Of a DNA stretch of 33,397 nucleotides, positions 7,202-15,702 are shown piece after piece. Every line of letters starts with the position of its first letter. Position 1 is the first letter of the stretch. The stretch comes from an uncultured Verrucomicrobiota bacterium (lineage in GTDB: Bacteria > Verrucomicrobiota > Kiritimatiellia > CAIVKH01), in the NCBI GenBank assembly GCA_937873455.1, contig CALMYG010000046.1, forward strand, positions 1 through 33,397. Reading direction: 5' to 3'. The notes beneath the pieces were generated by a model, which worked only from the letters and a program-made list of their open reading frames with translations, did no database searches and had not been told where the DNA came from. Both the position numbers and the translations under genes were made by a program.

Positions 7202-9907
7202 TCAGGTCTGGGTGACATGCGCCGGTGTCCGGCTGCGGCGGTACAGCCCGAAGGCCAGGGCCGCACCGAAAGCGAGGAGCACCCAGAAGGTCATCATCGG
7301 TATGCCCACGGTGGTAACCGACCCCGAGGTGGCGCTGTTGTTGCCGGGTACCGGATCGCCGGGAACATGAAAAACCGTGGCGCTCACGGCGCTGTTGAGT
7401 TCCTGAGTGGAACCCGTATAGACGGGTGTTACTGTCAAGACAATGCTGGTTGAGGCCCCGCCGGCCAGGCCGCCTAAGGACCACGTCACGGTTGAGCCGC
7501 TGGCGACGGCTCCGACGCTTCCGGTGACAAATACGAAGTCCGACCCCAGTTGATTGGTCAGGTAATACGATCCGGAAGTTGCCGCGGAATGGTTGGTAAT
7601 GACGATGGTGAATTCGACCGGTTGCCCGGGTAGCGCAAAATTGGTGGACACCTGAATCGATAAACCCAAATCCACCGGCACCGCCGGTTGGTAGTGAATA
7701 TACAGGTCTCCGCCGGTAAGGCTGGCCGTGAAGCTGCCGTTGTTTTTCGCCGCCGGAGTAAACGCGTCGGTGGATATGGCAAACGTATTGGCGGCAAAAT
7801 TGGCGTGACTCCCGGCCCGGACAACGACCCAACTGGTTGGATTGAGACCGTCAAAATTCGGCAGGGTTGGCAAGGCGCACCGGAAATCGATGATGATGGG
7901 GTCAGCGGAACTGGCCAGGTTGGTGACCGGTCCGGCGCCGGCGCCGACATGGATCACATCCCAATCCACCCCGGCGGAGCCGTTGGCATCGGTAATGTCG
8001 ATTTCGATGCGGCCTGAACCGGGTGAAAACGAGGTCATGGCCAAACTGCCGACGGTGTTGCCTCCCGGAGAGACCGTGCCTCCGGCGAGGGAAACATTGC
8101 CGATGATCTGGCCGAGACCGGCCAGGGTCTGCCCCGCTGCCAACGCCAGCGTGCGCTGGGTCTGGTTGGTGACTTCAATCGACGTCCCGCCGAGGACCGT
8201 GATGAGCGAGCTTCCGCTGATGGCGCCACTGAAGTCCAGGGACAGCACACCATTTTCTACCGTTGTCGTTCCGGTATGCATGGCGTTGGCGCGAAGACTC
8301 ATGCGGCCCGAACCGCGTTTTACCAGGCTGCCGTTGCCGCTGATCGAGCCATGCTGGGTGAAATTGAATTCACGCGTGTCGAGGGTGAAGTCCCCTGGCC
8401 CCGGACTGTCGGTCAAGGTCAGGTTGATCGGCTGACTGGCCGTATCAATGGTGTTGGTGGTCACCCACGTTCCGCCCGAGAGCAAAACATTGGTGACGGA
8501 GTTTGCCGGCTTATAGGCTTGGATGTTGCCGAGTTCCAGAACACCTCCACTCTGGGCAAAGGTCGCGGAGGCCCCGTTGGGCGTAGTGGGATGTGCGAAG
8601 AAGTTGAGGTTGGCCACGGTGGCCGTTCCGCCGCTCATTGCCAGGTTGGCGATGGACGCCGCGCCAACGGCCAGGCGCAATTCCCCGCTGGTTATAATAG
8701 CGCCGTTGGAGAACGTCATGGCCCCGTTTCCGAGTGACCCGACAACCAGGTTTTGCGAGCCGAAATCAAGGCGTCCCCCGGAGACGGTCAGCGTACTTGT
8801 TCCGGCCGCGCCATCGGCCACCTTGGAACTGGCCTGGCTGAAAACACCGGTACCGGCCAGCCAGGTCAGATGGCCAGCGCTTCCATTATTGCGCCATCCC
8901 AGATTGAACGACTCCGCCTGCACGTAACCGTTGGATACGACCATGACGGCATCGCCGGCCCCGGCATCCCCGCCCAAGGCAATGGTTTTGACATACAAAC
9001 GCGCGTCGCTTCCGGTGAGGATCACCCGGCCCATGCCGCCGGTGTAGGAAACCCATAACTCACCATTGCGGTTGGTGAGCATGCCGGAGTGAATAGTCAG
9101 GGAAGCAAGCCCGGCATTTCCCACCAGAATGTTTTGAGAAGCATCCCACGTGCCTTCGGCCAGGACGACCGACCCGGAACTGGTGCCGTAGCGCGCTAGG
9201 TGGACGGTTCCGCCGGTGGTGACCAGCATCGCCGTTGCGCTCTCCAGCGATACCGCTGCGTTTCCGGATTCGCCTACGATAAAGGACGGATTGGCCGTGG
9301 AGGTGGATTTGATGCTTCCTTCCACGATGCGCACCAAGCCGGTGGAGGCTGCGGGTCTACCCACGGTGAATACGCCTCCGGCGATGACCTGCCCGTTGGA
9401 GACAATGAGCTCGCCGTGGCTGCCCGCGCCATCGCTGATGCGGGTGGTGCCCTGATTCGTGACCGTGACCCCGGCGTGTAACAGGTGCAGGGAGGAACGG
9501 GCGCCGGCCTTGGCTACGGTCATGTCCGAACCCGTTCGCAGGGCACCCGCTGAAATCAGGCGCACAATGTTGGTGCGTCCGGAGGTCGGTCCCTGATCCC
9601 ACCAATTGGTGATGTTCATGAGATAACCACCCAGATCAAACGATACCACGGCATTGGGCGCGCTGAAGTCGGCTTTGCGGGTGATCACATCTGCGGTGAG
9701 GGTGACAGTAAAGGTTCCATTGGTGGCGAAGCGTGCGGTATCATTGATGACCCCGGGAACGTTGCCCCCTTGCCAGTTGGCGGAATCGGAAAACGTGCCG
9801 CCACCGGCGTTGATCCAATCCCGGACGGTCTGGGCCGACGCGTTTTCAAGCGCCGCGCACAACAATAAAAAGCCCATGGCCCCGATGATTGTAGTTACTG
9901 TTTTCAT
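7202..9907 (-). CDS. Secreted beta-repeat/DUF11 surface protein with IPTL-like sorting signal
   Basis: A 901-residue exported protein and the likely exosortase substrate. A signal peptide (about 1-25, cleavage after ASA) is followed by a long Gly/Ser/Thr-rich beta-helical region. This includes an autotransporter-associated beta-strand repeat near 520-560 (VKRGSGRMSL..., TGTTTVENGVLSL). Residues about 740-865 are a DUF11-type domain (VDLGLSIQVSTN, PGQPVEFTIVITNHS, VPGDPVPGNNSA). The last 34 residues are IPMMTFW, a hydrophobic helix and a basic RRSR tail: a three-part CTERM signal. AAGGGAG stands 4 nt before the ATG. First gene of the exosortase cassette and divergent from the LacI gene. The role on the surface, such as adhesion or matrix building, is unknown. 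Confidence 0.82.
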   Translation of the reverse strand: MKTVTTIIGAMGFLLLCAALENASAQTVRDWINAGGGTFSDSANWQGGNVPGVINDTARFATNGTFTVTLTADVITRKADFSAPNAVVSFDLGGYLMNITNWWDQGPTSGRTNIVRLISAGALRTGSDMTVAKAGARSSLHLLHAGVTVTNQGTTRISDGAGSHGELIVSNGQVIAGGVFTVGRPAASTGLVRIVEGSIKSTSTANPSFIVGESGNAAVSLESATAMLVTTGGTVHLARYGTSSGSVVLAEGTWDASQNILVGNAGLASLTIHSGMLTNRNGELWVSYTGGMGRVILTGSDARLYVKTIALGGDAGAGDAVMVVSNGYVQAESFNLGWRNNGSAGHLTWLAGTGVFSQASSKVADGAAGTSTLTVSGGRLDFGSQNLVVGSLGNGAMTFSNGAIITSGELRLAVGAASIANLAMSGGTATVANLNFFAHPTTPNGASATFAQSGGVLELGNIQAYKPANSVTNVLLSGGTWVTTNTIDTASQPINLTLTDSPGPGDFTLDTREFNFTQHGSISGNGSLVKRGSGRMSLRANAMHTGTTTVENGVLSLDFSGAISGSSLITVLGGTSIEVTNQTQRTLALAAGQTLAGLGQIIGNVSLAGGTVSPGGNTVGSLAMTSFSPGSGRIEIDITDANGSAGVDWDVIHVGAGAGPVTNLASSADPIIIDFRCALPTLPNFDGLNPTSWVVVRAGSHANFAANTFAISTDAFTPAAKNNGSFTASLTGGDLYIHYQPAVPVDLGLSIQVSTNFALPGQPVEFTIVITNHSAATSGSYYLTNQLGSDFVFVTGSVGAVASGSTVTWSLGGLAGGASTSIVLTVTPVYTGSTQELNSAVSATVFHVPGDPVPGNNSATSGSVTTVGIPMMTFWVLLAFGAALAFGLYRRSRTPAHVTQT
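7205..7306 (-). other. C-terminal sorting signal IPMMTFW + helix + RRSR
   Basis: Codons 868-901 of the 901-residue protein. The order motif, transmembrane helix, basic cluster is that of exosortase substrates. The motif aligns with the IPTLxxWG consensus as I-P-M-M-T-F-W-V, keeping Ile-Pro and Trp but losing Thr-Leu and the final Gly. Confidence 0.7.
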
Positions 9908-10039
9908 TCGTCTCCCTTCGATGGTTGATTCGATCCGGTGCCTTCAACCTCTGCGCCGCCATGTAATGTTTTTACGCTATCCTATCGCTTTTGCCCGCGT
10001 ATGCTTGACCGAGCTTGGTTAAGCCGTTAACCTTCAGGA
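9908..10039. promoter_or_regulatory. Divergent promoter region, exosortase substrate / LacI gene
   Basis: A 132-bp gap between the starts of the minus-strand exosortase cassette and the plus-strand LacI gene, which must hold both promoters. It contains the palindrome described separately at its right end and a CTATCCTAT run near 9979. Confidence 0.5.
10017..10032. promoter_or_regulatory. Candidate LacI-family operator GGTTAAGCCGTTAACC
   Basis: A perfect inverted repeat, GGTTAA-GCCG-TTAACC, ending 8 bp before the LacI start codon. A second, imperfect one overlaps it to the left (GCTTGACC...GGTTAAGC). Size, symmetry and place suit autoregulation by the adjacent LacI protein and perhaps control of the divergent exosortase cassette. 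Binding is inferred. Confidence 0.45.
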
Positions 10040-11128
10040 ATGTCGAACGTAACGCTTCATGATATTGCCCGGCGTGCGGGTGTTTCCGTGGCTTCGGTTT
10101 CCCTGGCCTTGCGGGGGCGCGGGCGGGTGTCCGGGGAGAAGGCAAAGGCGATCAAGGAAATCGCCTGCGAATTGGGATACCGGCCCAATCCGCTGCTGGC
10201 CGCCCTTGCGTCCAAGCGTTTCAGCACCGCGAAAGATTTGCAAGGCACGCCCATCGCCCTGTTTGAGTTTCCTGCCCTCGCGCAGGTTTCCCGACGAAAA
10301 CCGGGGTATTACCGCGCGTCGATCATGGAGGAGGCGCGCCGGTTGGGGTATGCCCCTACGTTGTATGAGTTGAGCGATGCAACGCCGGTGGGGCCGCTTT
10401 ACCGGCAGTTGTATGCGCGGGCCACCCAGGGGGTGGTCATCACCGGTGAAATGGATATGGCCTCGTTTGGCCGCGAGTTCGACTGGGGGCAGTTTTCGGT
10501 GGTGCAATGCGCCATCTACCGCAACGATCATCCGTTTCACACGCTTCGGTCCAACATCTTTCAGAGTATCAAACACGCCTTCATGGAAGTGCGGGCGCGA
10601 TCGTACGATCGCATTGGTTTTGCTTTGGGACGGCATGCCGTGGTGCTGGAGGATGATGAAACGCGCCTGGGCGCCGCATGGGCGCTTCAGGAAATGTATC
10701 TGCCGCGCCGGCAACGCATACCTCCTTACATGGGGGATTTTAACGACCGCCCGGCCTTTTTGGCGTGGTTCCAGATGCACCGCCCGGATGCCGTGATTGC
10801 CTTCAGTCTTGATCAGTACTGGGCGTTGCGGGAGAGCGGCATCCGCATGCCGGAAGATATCGGGTTTGCCTTGCTCCATCAGGCCGAAAAAGCCCCCGAT
10901 GTATCCGGACTGACCCAGAACATGGATGCGATCGGCAGACAAGCGATTCTGTTGCTCGACCAATTGATCCGCCATCACGAGAAGGGACCCACCGCCATGC
11001 CGATGCATTTGCTGGTGCCTTCTACCTGGAACGAGGGTAAAACCTTGAAGGCGGCGGGTCCGGTCACTCCAGCGCGACGTCGAGGTAGTAATACATCTGC
11101 GCGGAAACCTGATGCAAAAGGTCGGTGA
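10040..11128 (+). CDS. LacI-family transcriptional regulator
   Basis: A 362-residue DNA-binding regulator. The N-terminal helix-turn-helix is at residues about 4-24 (VTLHDIARRAGVSVASVSLALRG), followed by the hinge region (ELGYRPNPLLAALAS). Residues about 65-330 form the periplasmic-binding-protein-like effector domain, which normally senses a sugar. AGGA directly abuts the ATG, an unusually tight spacing, but the N-terminus is exactly that of the family. The last roughly 21 codons run antisense through the end of the converging esterase gene and encode a basic, low-complexity tail (ARRRGSNTSARKPDAKGR) unlike the rest. The effector and targets are unknown; neighbours point to surface-protein or polysaccharide-use genes. 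Confidence 0.9.
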   Translation: MSNVTLHDIARRAGVSVASVSLALRGRGRVSGEKAKAIKEIACELGYRPNPLLAALASKRFSTAKDLQGTPIALFEFPALAQVSRRKPGYYRASIMEEARRLGYAPTLYELSDATPVGPLYRQLYARATQGVVITGEMDMASFGREFDWGQFSVVQCAIYRNDHPFHTLRSNIFQSIKHAFMEVRARSYDRIGFALGRHAVVLEDDETRLGAAWALQEMYLPRRQRIPPYMGDFNDRPAFLAWFQMHRPDAVIAFSLDQYWALRESGIRMPEDIGFALLHQAEKAPDVSGLTQNMDAIGRQAILLLDQLIRHHEKGPTAMPMHLLVPSTWNEGKTLKAAGPVTPARRRGSNTSARKPDAKGR

Positions 11129-14100
11129 AGGCTTGTTGAGGCCACGCCAGGCCGGTGGCCAATGGCAAAAATTCTTGCGCTAAATTCGTGGTGGCGTACA
11201 CGCCGTAAACCCGCCCGCTTACCGCTTGCCACTCCAAAAGTATGCGTTGGTCCGGGGCCAGTCTCCCCCCGAGTTCAAAACGCGCCTGCGCATCGACCGG
11301 GCTGATGCCGGCAATGAAGGTTTCCAGCACGGTGTTGATCCCGTTGGCGGCGAGTGCGGAGGCCACGGCATTGGTCGGGCCGCCGAAGTAGGTCGTTTCC
11401 CACGCATCGGGCAGGCCGTCGCCGTCGGTATCCGGTTCGCCGGCCATCGCCACTGGCGTCACGGAGGCAAAGGTGGTCCCGATGCGCAGTTCATCAATGC
11501 GTCCATGTCCGGTAGCCGATCCCGGGTACCAATAGATGCGCCCGAATTTGAAGTCGGCGCTGGTGACGGTGTGGGTGGCCAAGGCGCTGGCCAGGTCGGG
11601 GGCGCCGCCGAGCCAGACGGGATCCGGATTGATCCACACATGGGCGCTGGAGGGATCCGCCGCTCCACCGATGTGCAGGCGCATGACAACAAGATACGTG
11701 GTGCCGGTGACCACCGGGACGCCGGTGTCGACCACATGATTCGTCAGCAGGATCATGCGCCAGGTGCCGTTGCTTTGCATGAGGTGCACCGCATTGTTCG
11801 CGTCGCTGTATGCGGTACCGGTTCCACGCAGCAAGGCGACGCGCTGGCGTTGGCCGGCATCGCCGGGCCGGATCAGGTAACTGAACCAAAGCGTCGTTCC
11901 CGGGACATCGATTGCCCCGGCGCCGCGACCCGTCATGTAACCGGCAAATGTTTTTTCCAGATCCAGCGCCCGAGCACTGTTGTTGAAGGTGTCGCCGCCA
12001 ACGCCATGAGCGGGCGAACGTAACACGTTGCCGTAATCCAGCGATGAAGCGGTCGCTGTGCGGTACCCGTTGGTCACGTTGTTTTGTATTTCCCAACCGC
12101 CGGTTGTGCCGCCAAAGCTGGATTGCAGGCGGTTCATCGGGCGATCAGGACCGGTGAAGGGTTCGTGAAACAGCAGGTTGGCGACGTCGGGGTGGGGGGC
12201 ATACAGGACCGTGGTTCCCTCGGCCAGTCCCGGCAGGCTGGCGCGGGCGCCGACGGACTCGGCGGCGGCGTTTGGGATCCGCAGATCGACCAGGCCCGGA
12301 TGGGCCATGCCGCTGATGGCGATGAGAAACGTCGTGCCGTCGTTCGGGGCCATTTCCTGCACGTCGATGTTGGATGCACCGGTATCGCCGAGGATGACCA
12401 CATCCGAAGCATCAAAGCCGGTTACCGCTTCACGGAAGGTTGCGTGATAGGAGATGGCCGCGGCGTGACTTTTTTCCGGTTGCCCGGCGGCCCGGCGCAG
12501 CGTGAGCAACGGGCGGTCTTCGGCGATGCGAAACCATGCCTCGGCAAAACGTTGGCCGAGTGCTAGCTGGCCGATGCTGCCGAAATGCCAGTTGTCGATC
12601 AACGTCAAATCGTCCGTATCCACCCATGCGCCGGCGGAATCGTTGGTGGCCCAGGCGACTTGACCGGCGCGCACATAGTCGAGTTGCGGTTGCTGGACCG
12701 GACCGCCCAGGCCCGGGTCGAGTTGACTGCTGATGCGGCCCAGTGCCACCGGCAGATTGGTTACGCCGGTGGCCGCCCGGACCTTCGTGGCCATGTCATT
12801 AAAATCCGCTTGATAGGAGAGCGCTACGGACTCGATTGAGTTGGCCTCGTTTTCCCCTTGCATCCACAGAAAACCGTCGAAGCTCCACGCCGGGATCCCA
12901 TTCTCGGCCAGCGCGGTGTCAAGCCGGTCGCGGACCACATCGATACGCGCCATCAAGGTGTCATGCCCGGACTGTCCGGGATTGCGCCAATAACCAAGGC
13001 CGGTTCCACTCTGGCTGACCTTGACGATGGCGATGCGGTTGTCGGGATAGGCGTCGCGAAGTATGGCGGCGAAGGCCATTTCCGGCCCCATGTGATCAAC
13101 CGCGGTTCCGATTTCCTCCCACTCGGACGAAAACGAAGCGGGATCGCCGGGAGTCGTCTCGTCGAACAATACGCCGGTGAGGGGACGCCACGCCTCGGGC
13201 GCCTGGCGCACGGTACCGGATCCACGCATGTTGGATTGACCAGCGAGAATAAACACCCGCACCGGTTGACCGGTGCTGGGGTTGGCCAGCCACTGGGCGT
13301 GCAGGTGAACATCAGCGGCACCCATGATTAAGATATCGCCGGAATCGAAGGCCGAGTCCATGCCGTTGGATTCCGTATTCCATCCGTCAAAAACAAATCC
13401 GGGACGCACGAGTGTTCCGGATCCGGCCACCGTGACCGGATCGCCCGGTTCATAATAGTTCAGGTCCTCGGGCGCGGCGCCTCCGGTCGCCCCGTTGGGC
13501 AGGTAGATCACTTCGTAATAACCGGGTCCGGGCGGGATCTTGGTCCATTGCGCGTACAAGGTGACATCGGCGGAACCGATGAGAAGGGCATCTCCCGGGT
13601 TGTAGGCATTGCCGGATCCGTCCGCGGCGCTATTCCATCCATCAAAATCGTGGTTGGTGCGGACGAGGTTATTGGTATTGCCGAGAACCGTCGCGGAATC
13701 GCTGGTCTCGTAAAGGGAATCATCGACGGGGGGCGTGCCGCCGGTGGCGCCGTTGCTTGAATACGAAACGGTGTAGGTGGGAATCATGGGGGCGGGCAGA
13801 ACGGATGCCCATGTGGTTCCGATGCGCAGTTCATCCCAGCGGCCCACCGAGGTTCCACTGAACGCGGCGAACCGGAAATAATTGAAGTTATTGGTGCTGT
13901 TGCCGGCGAAATTCAGACCGGTCAGCTCGACAAAATTGGTGGAGGCTCCTTCGTCCGCCAGGTCGCCGGGGTTGATCCAGAGCCGCACGGAATCGGAATT
14001 GGTCGCACTGGAGCAGGTGATTTTGAGCACGGCGAGGACGGTTTCATTGGCGACGGCGGCCACGGTGGAGGTGGCGCGCAGTGCGGCATTGTCCAGTGCT

Positions 14101-14564
14101 CGCATGCCCCAGCGCTGGCCCGTTCCGTCGATATCGCTGTTGGCGCCAATTTGCAGGTTGCGGTTGCCGAAGTTCCACAACTCCAGGGCGCGGTAGCTGG
14201 TGGCGACCAGGCTGTTTTCCATGAGGATGCTGATATAAAACGTATTGGCGCCGCCGCCGGCCGGCGGGCCGAGGGGCGGGACGATATCCCGTCCGCTACG
14301 GTTTCCGGTGGCGGTGCTATACGCGCCGCCCGAATCATCGGAGGCCAGTCCGGGCCAGGTCAGGGCATAGGTGGTTCCGCCGGCCGCGATGTTATTGCCC
14401 GGCGTCCAGGCGCCGGCAAATCCGGAGATCGTCGGATTTTGTCCGGCCAGACTTCCGGGGGTATAGACCTGATCGCTGAAACCATCGTATGCGAACAGGG
14501 CGGCCGGGGCATGAAGCGCGGTCATGGCGCTCACCAGGAATGCAAGCAGAATGCGAATGTTCAT
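11064..14564 (-). CDS. Secreted multidomain SGNH (SASA/CE6-like) esterase
   Basis: A 1166-residue exported protein. A signal peptide (about 1-22) precedes a LamG-like jelly roll (about 24-260, ending RIGTTWASVLP) and two InlB B-type repeats (about 264-340 and 347-425, each ending AQW). A carbohydrate-esterase domain follows: Ser444 in GQSNM, WMQGEN at 567-572, and Asp657/His660 in DNWH as catalytic acid and base. A second LamG-like domain (about 796-1035, ending RIGTTFASVTP), a TSP3 calcium motif (DTDGDGLPDAWE) and a C-terminal beta domain (WQAVSGRVYGVY) complete it. It should remove acetyl groups from polysaccharide outside the cytoplasm, while LamG domains bind the glycan. The substrate (xylan, pectin or sialic acid) cannot be told. 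No CTERM signal. Its start is preceded by GAAGGGG at a long spacing. Confidence 0.85.
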   Translation of the reverse strand: MNIRILLAFLVSAMTALHAPAALFAYDGFSDQVYTPGSLAGQNPTISGFAGAWTPGNNIAAGGTTYALTWPGLASDDSGGAYSTATGNRSGRDIVPPLGPPAGGGANTFYISILMENSLVATSYRALELWNFGNRNLQIGANSDIDGTGQRWGMRALDNAALRATSTVAAVANETVLAVLKITCSSATNSDSVRLWINPGDLADEGASTNFVELTGLNFAGNSTNNFNYFRFAAFSGTSVGRWDELRIGTTWASVLPAPMIPTYTVSYSSNGATGGTPPVDDSLYETSDSATVLGNTNNLVRTNHDFDGWNSAADGSGNAYNPGDALLIGSADVTLYAQWTKIPPGPGYYEVIYLPNGATGGAAPEDLNYYEPGDPVTVAGSGTLVRPGFVFDGWNTESNGMDSAFDSGDILIMGAADVHLHAQWLANPSTGQPVRVFILAGQSNMRGSGTVRQAPEAWRPLTGVLFDETTPGDPASFSSEWEEIGTAVDHMGPEMAFAAILRDAYPDNRIAIVKVSQSGTGLGYWRNPGQSGHDTLMARIDVVRDRLDTALAENGIPAWSFDGFLWMQGENEANSIESVALSYQADFNDMATKVRAATGVTNLPVALGRISSQLDPGLGGPVQQPQLDYVRAGQVAWATNDSAGAWVDTDDLTLIDNWHFGSIGQLALGQRFAEAWFRIAEDRPLLTLRRAAGQPEKSHAAAISYHATFREAVTGFDASDVVILGDTGASNIDVQEMAPNDGTTFLIAISGMAHPGLVDLRIPNAAAESVGARASLPGLAEGTTVLYAPHPDVANLLFHEPFTGPDRPMNRLQSSFGGTTGGWEIQNNVTNGYRTATASSLDYGNVLRSPAHGVGGDTFNNSARALDLEKTFAGYMTGRGAGAIDVPGTTLWFSYLIRPGDAGQRQRVALLRGTGTAYSDANNAVHLMQSNGTWRMILLTNHVVDTGVPVVTGTTYLVVMRLHIGGAADPSSAHVWINPDPVWLGGAPDLASALATHTVTSADFKFGRIYWYPGSATGHGRIDELRIGTTFASVTPVAMAGEPDTDGDGLPDAWETTYFGGPTNAVASALAANGINTVLETFIAGISPVDAQARFELGGRLAPDQRILLEWQAVSGRVYGVYATTNLAQEFLPLATGLAWPQQAFTDLLHQVSAQMYYYLDVALE

Positions 14565-14680
14565 GGGCTATGGATACCCCTTCAAAGAAAATAGTGAAAA
14601 ATGCCGCTAGGATAAACCGTTGATCAATCTTGCATTCCCGGCGTGTCAGGGTTACCCATGAAAAAAAGAAAGGAATCGTT
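14565..14680. promoter_or_regulatory. Divergent promoter region, esterase / small secreted protein
   Basis: A 116-bp gap between two divergent secreted-protein genes. It contains, on the minus strand, TTGATCAACGGTTTATCCTAG (14607-14627 as read on plus), which resembles a segment upstream of the giant gene at 16749-16767. Confidence 0.4.
14671..14674 (+). promoter_or_regulatory. Ribosome-binding site choosing the start at 14681
   Basis: AGGA, 6 nt before the ATG at 14681. The in-frame ATG at 14630 lacks such a site and would put a charged stretch before the signal peptide. Confidence 0.55.
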
Positions 14681-15352
14681 ATGAAACCGATCGTCACCAG
14701 AAGCCCCTTCCGGGTTGGTTGTCTTGCTTTGGGATGTTGGCTGATCGTCGCCATGCCGGGGCAGGCGCAAGAGTTGCTGCGCAACGGCAATTTCGTGGGC
14801 AACCTGTCCGGCTGGGACCTTCATGTTTCCAGCGACTACGCCAAGGATGCACAGCGGCCCGGCGTGGATGCCCGGGGCGAAGGGTTGGTGCTCAGCGGGA
14901 TTTCATCCGATCATCATCACGCGGATGGCTCCATCTTGTTGTCGCAGGATGTGAATATCGAAAAAGGAAAAAAATACCGGTTCACGATGGAGATTCGAGG
15001 CGATCAGGATCGCGGCGTGGTGTCTTGCCTGATTTATCTTCCGCTGGGCGGGCGGGCGCATGAACTATCCGAAGGGATCGTCACCCACCTTGAACGCCGC
15101 ATCAATCTGAAGAGCGAGTGGCAGACCATCGACGTGGAATTCGAAGGTAAATTCGGCCGCAACGATGTGCCCGCCATCAAACAACAGATCCGCGGCGCCA
15201 TTCAAGTGCATCCCGAATGGGATCGCGACCGGAAAAAGCATGTGACTGACAACATCAATTGGAAGGCCAATGGAACCCGGCTCGATTTCCGCCTCGCCAA
15301 GGCGGCGGGTAACGTCCACATCCGCAATGTCAGTATCCAGCGGATTCCGTGA
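14681..15352 (+). CDS. Small secreted carbohydrate-binding-module-like protein
   Basis: A 223-residue exported protein. The signal peptide (about 1-29, ending AMPGQAQ) is followed by ELLRNGNFVGNLSGWDLHVSSDYAK, the typical opening of CBM4/9-type jelly-roll modules. The later strands alternate aromatic and charged residues (KYRFTMEIRGDQDR, KSEWQTIDVEFEGKF, LDFRLAKAAGNVHIRNVSI), as those modules do. The single domain fills the protein, so it probably binds a glycan and has no catalytic part. The start is set by AGGA 6 nt upstream. It diverges from the secreted esterase and may be co-regulated with it. The family assignment is from sequence pattern only. Confidence 0.62.
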   Translation: MKPIVTRSPFRVGCLALGCWLIVAMPGQAQELLRNGNFVGNLSGWDLHVSSDYAKDAQRPGVDARGEGLVLSGISSDHHHADGSILLSQDVNIEKGKKYRFTMEIRGDQDRGVVSCLIYLPLGGRAHELSEGIVTHLERRINLKSEWQTIDVEFEGKFGRNDVPAIKQQIRGAIQVHPEWDRDRKKHVTDNINWKANGTRLDFRLAKAAGNVHIRNVSIQRIP

Positions 15353-15423
15353 GGGGACAGGGTATCCTGGTGGTCTCTTAACCGCCACGCTTAACGTGCG
15401 CTTACCCGACGGGCTTCCGTTGG

Positions 15424-15462
15424 AGATGTTTCGACTCCGGCTTCGCCTGCGCTCAACATGAC
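15424..15462. repeat. Dispersed-repeat-like stretch (GATGTTTCGACTCCGG...)
   Basis: A 39-bp stretch ending in CTCAACATGACA whose skeleton recurs at 16476-16514 (GATG...TCCTGCGGTTCCGCCTGCG...TCAT). The recurrence inside one window and in non-coding DNA only suggests an intergenic repeat family. Confidence 0.4.
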
Positions 15463-15519
15463 ATAGGTCGTGTTTTGTCGCACATGATCGCGACGAGGGC
15501 GTTGCGGTTCCTCCCATTC

Positions 15520-15549
15520 GTCACCCCGAGCGACGTCGAGGGGTCTCGG
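15520..15549. repeat. Repeat-like stretch TCACCCCGAGCGACGTCGAG
   Basis: A 30-bp GC-rich stretch centred on the palindrome CGACGTCG and flanked by CCCC and GGGG. It is similar in style to intergenic repeats seen in many bacterial genomes. Only one copy is visible here. Confidence 0.3.
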
Positions 15550-15702
15550 GGTTGCGCATACAACACGTAACCCCCACCCGTGATCGGATACCCTGCCGCC
15601 GAGTGTGCAGGTACCAATCAGTCAAAGGAAAATCACACGTCATTCCAGAAGGACCAATCCGTGGGCCGTCATTGGCATCCACGGGATAACCTTGGATTCG
15701 GT

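Larger units (their letters stand above)
15358..15595. repeat. Inverted-repeat-flanked segment, possible MITE-like element
   Basis: CAGGGTATCC at 15358-15367 is matched by its exact reverse complement GGATACCCTG at 15586-15595. The 218 bp between carry no gene but do hold the two repeat-like stretches at 15424 and 15520. Convincing target-site duplications were not found, so a mobile origin is a guess. Confidence 0.35.
15353..15702. other. 350-bp gene-free gap with repeat-like DNA
   Basis: Lies between two convergent genes. No credible coding frame was seen. It contains the inverted repeat CAGGGTATCC / GGATACCCTG and two stretches resembling dispersed intergenic repeats, listed separately. 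No clear terminator hairpin with a T-run was found. Confidence 0.5.
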
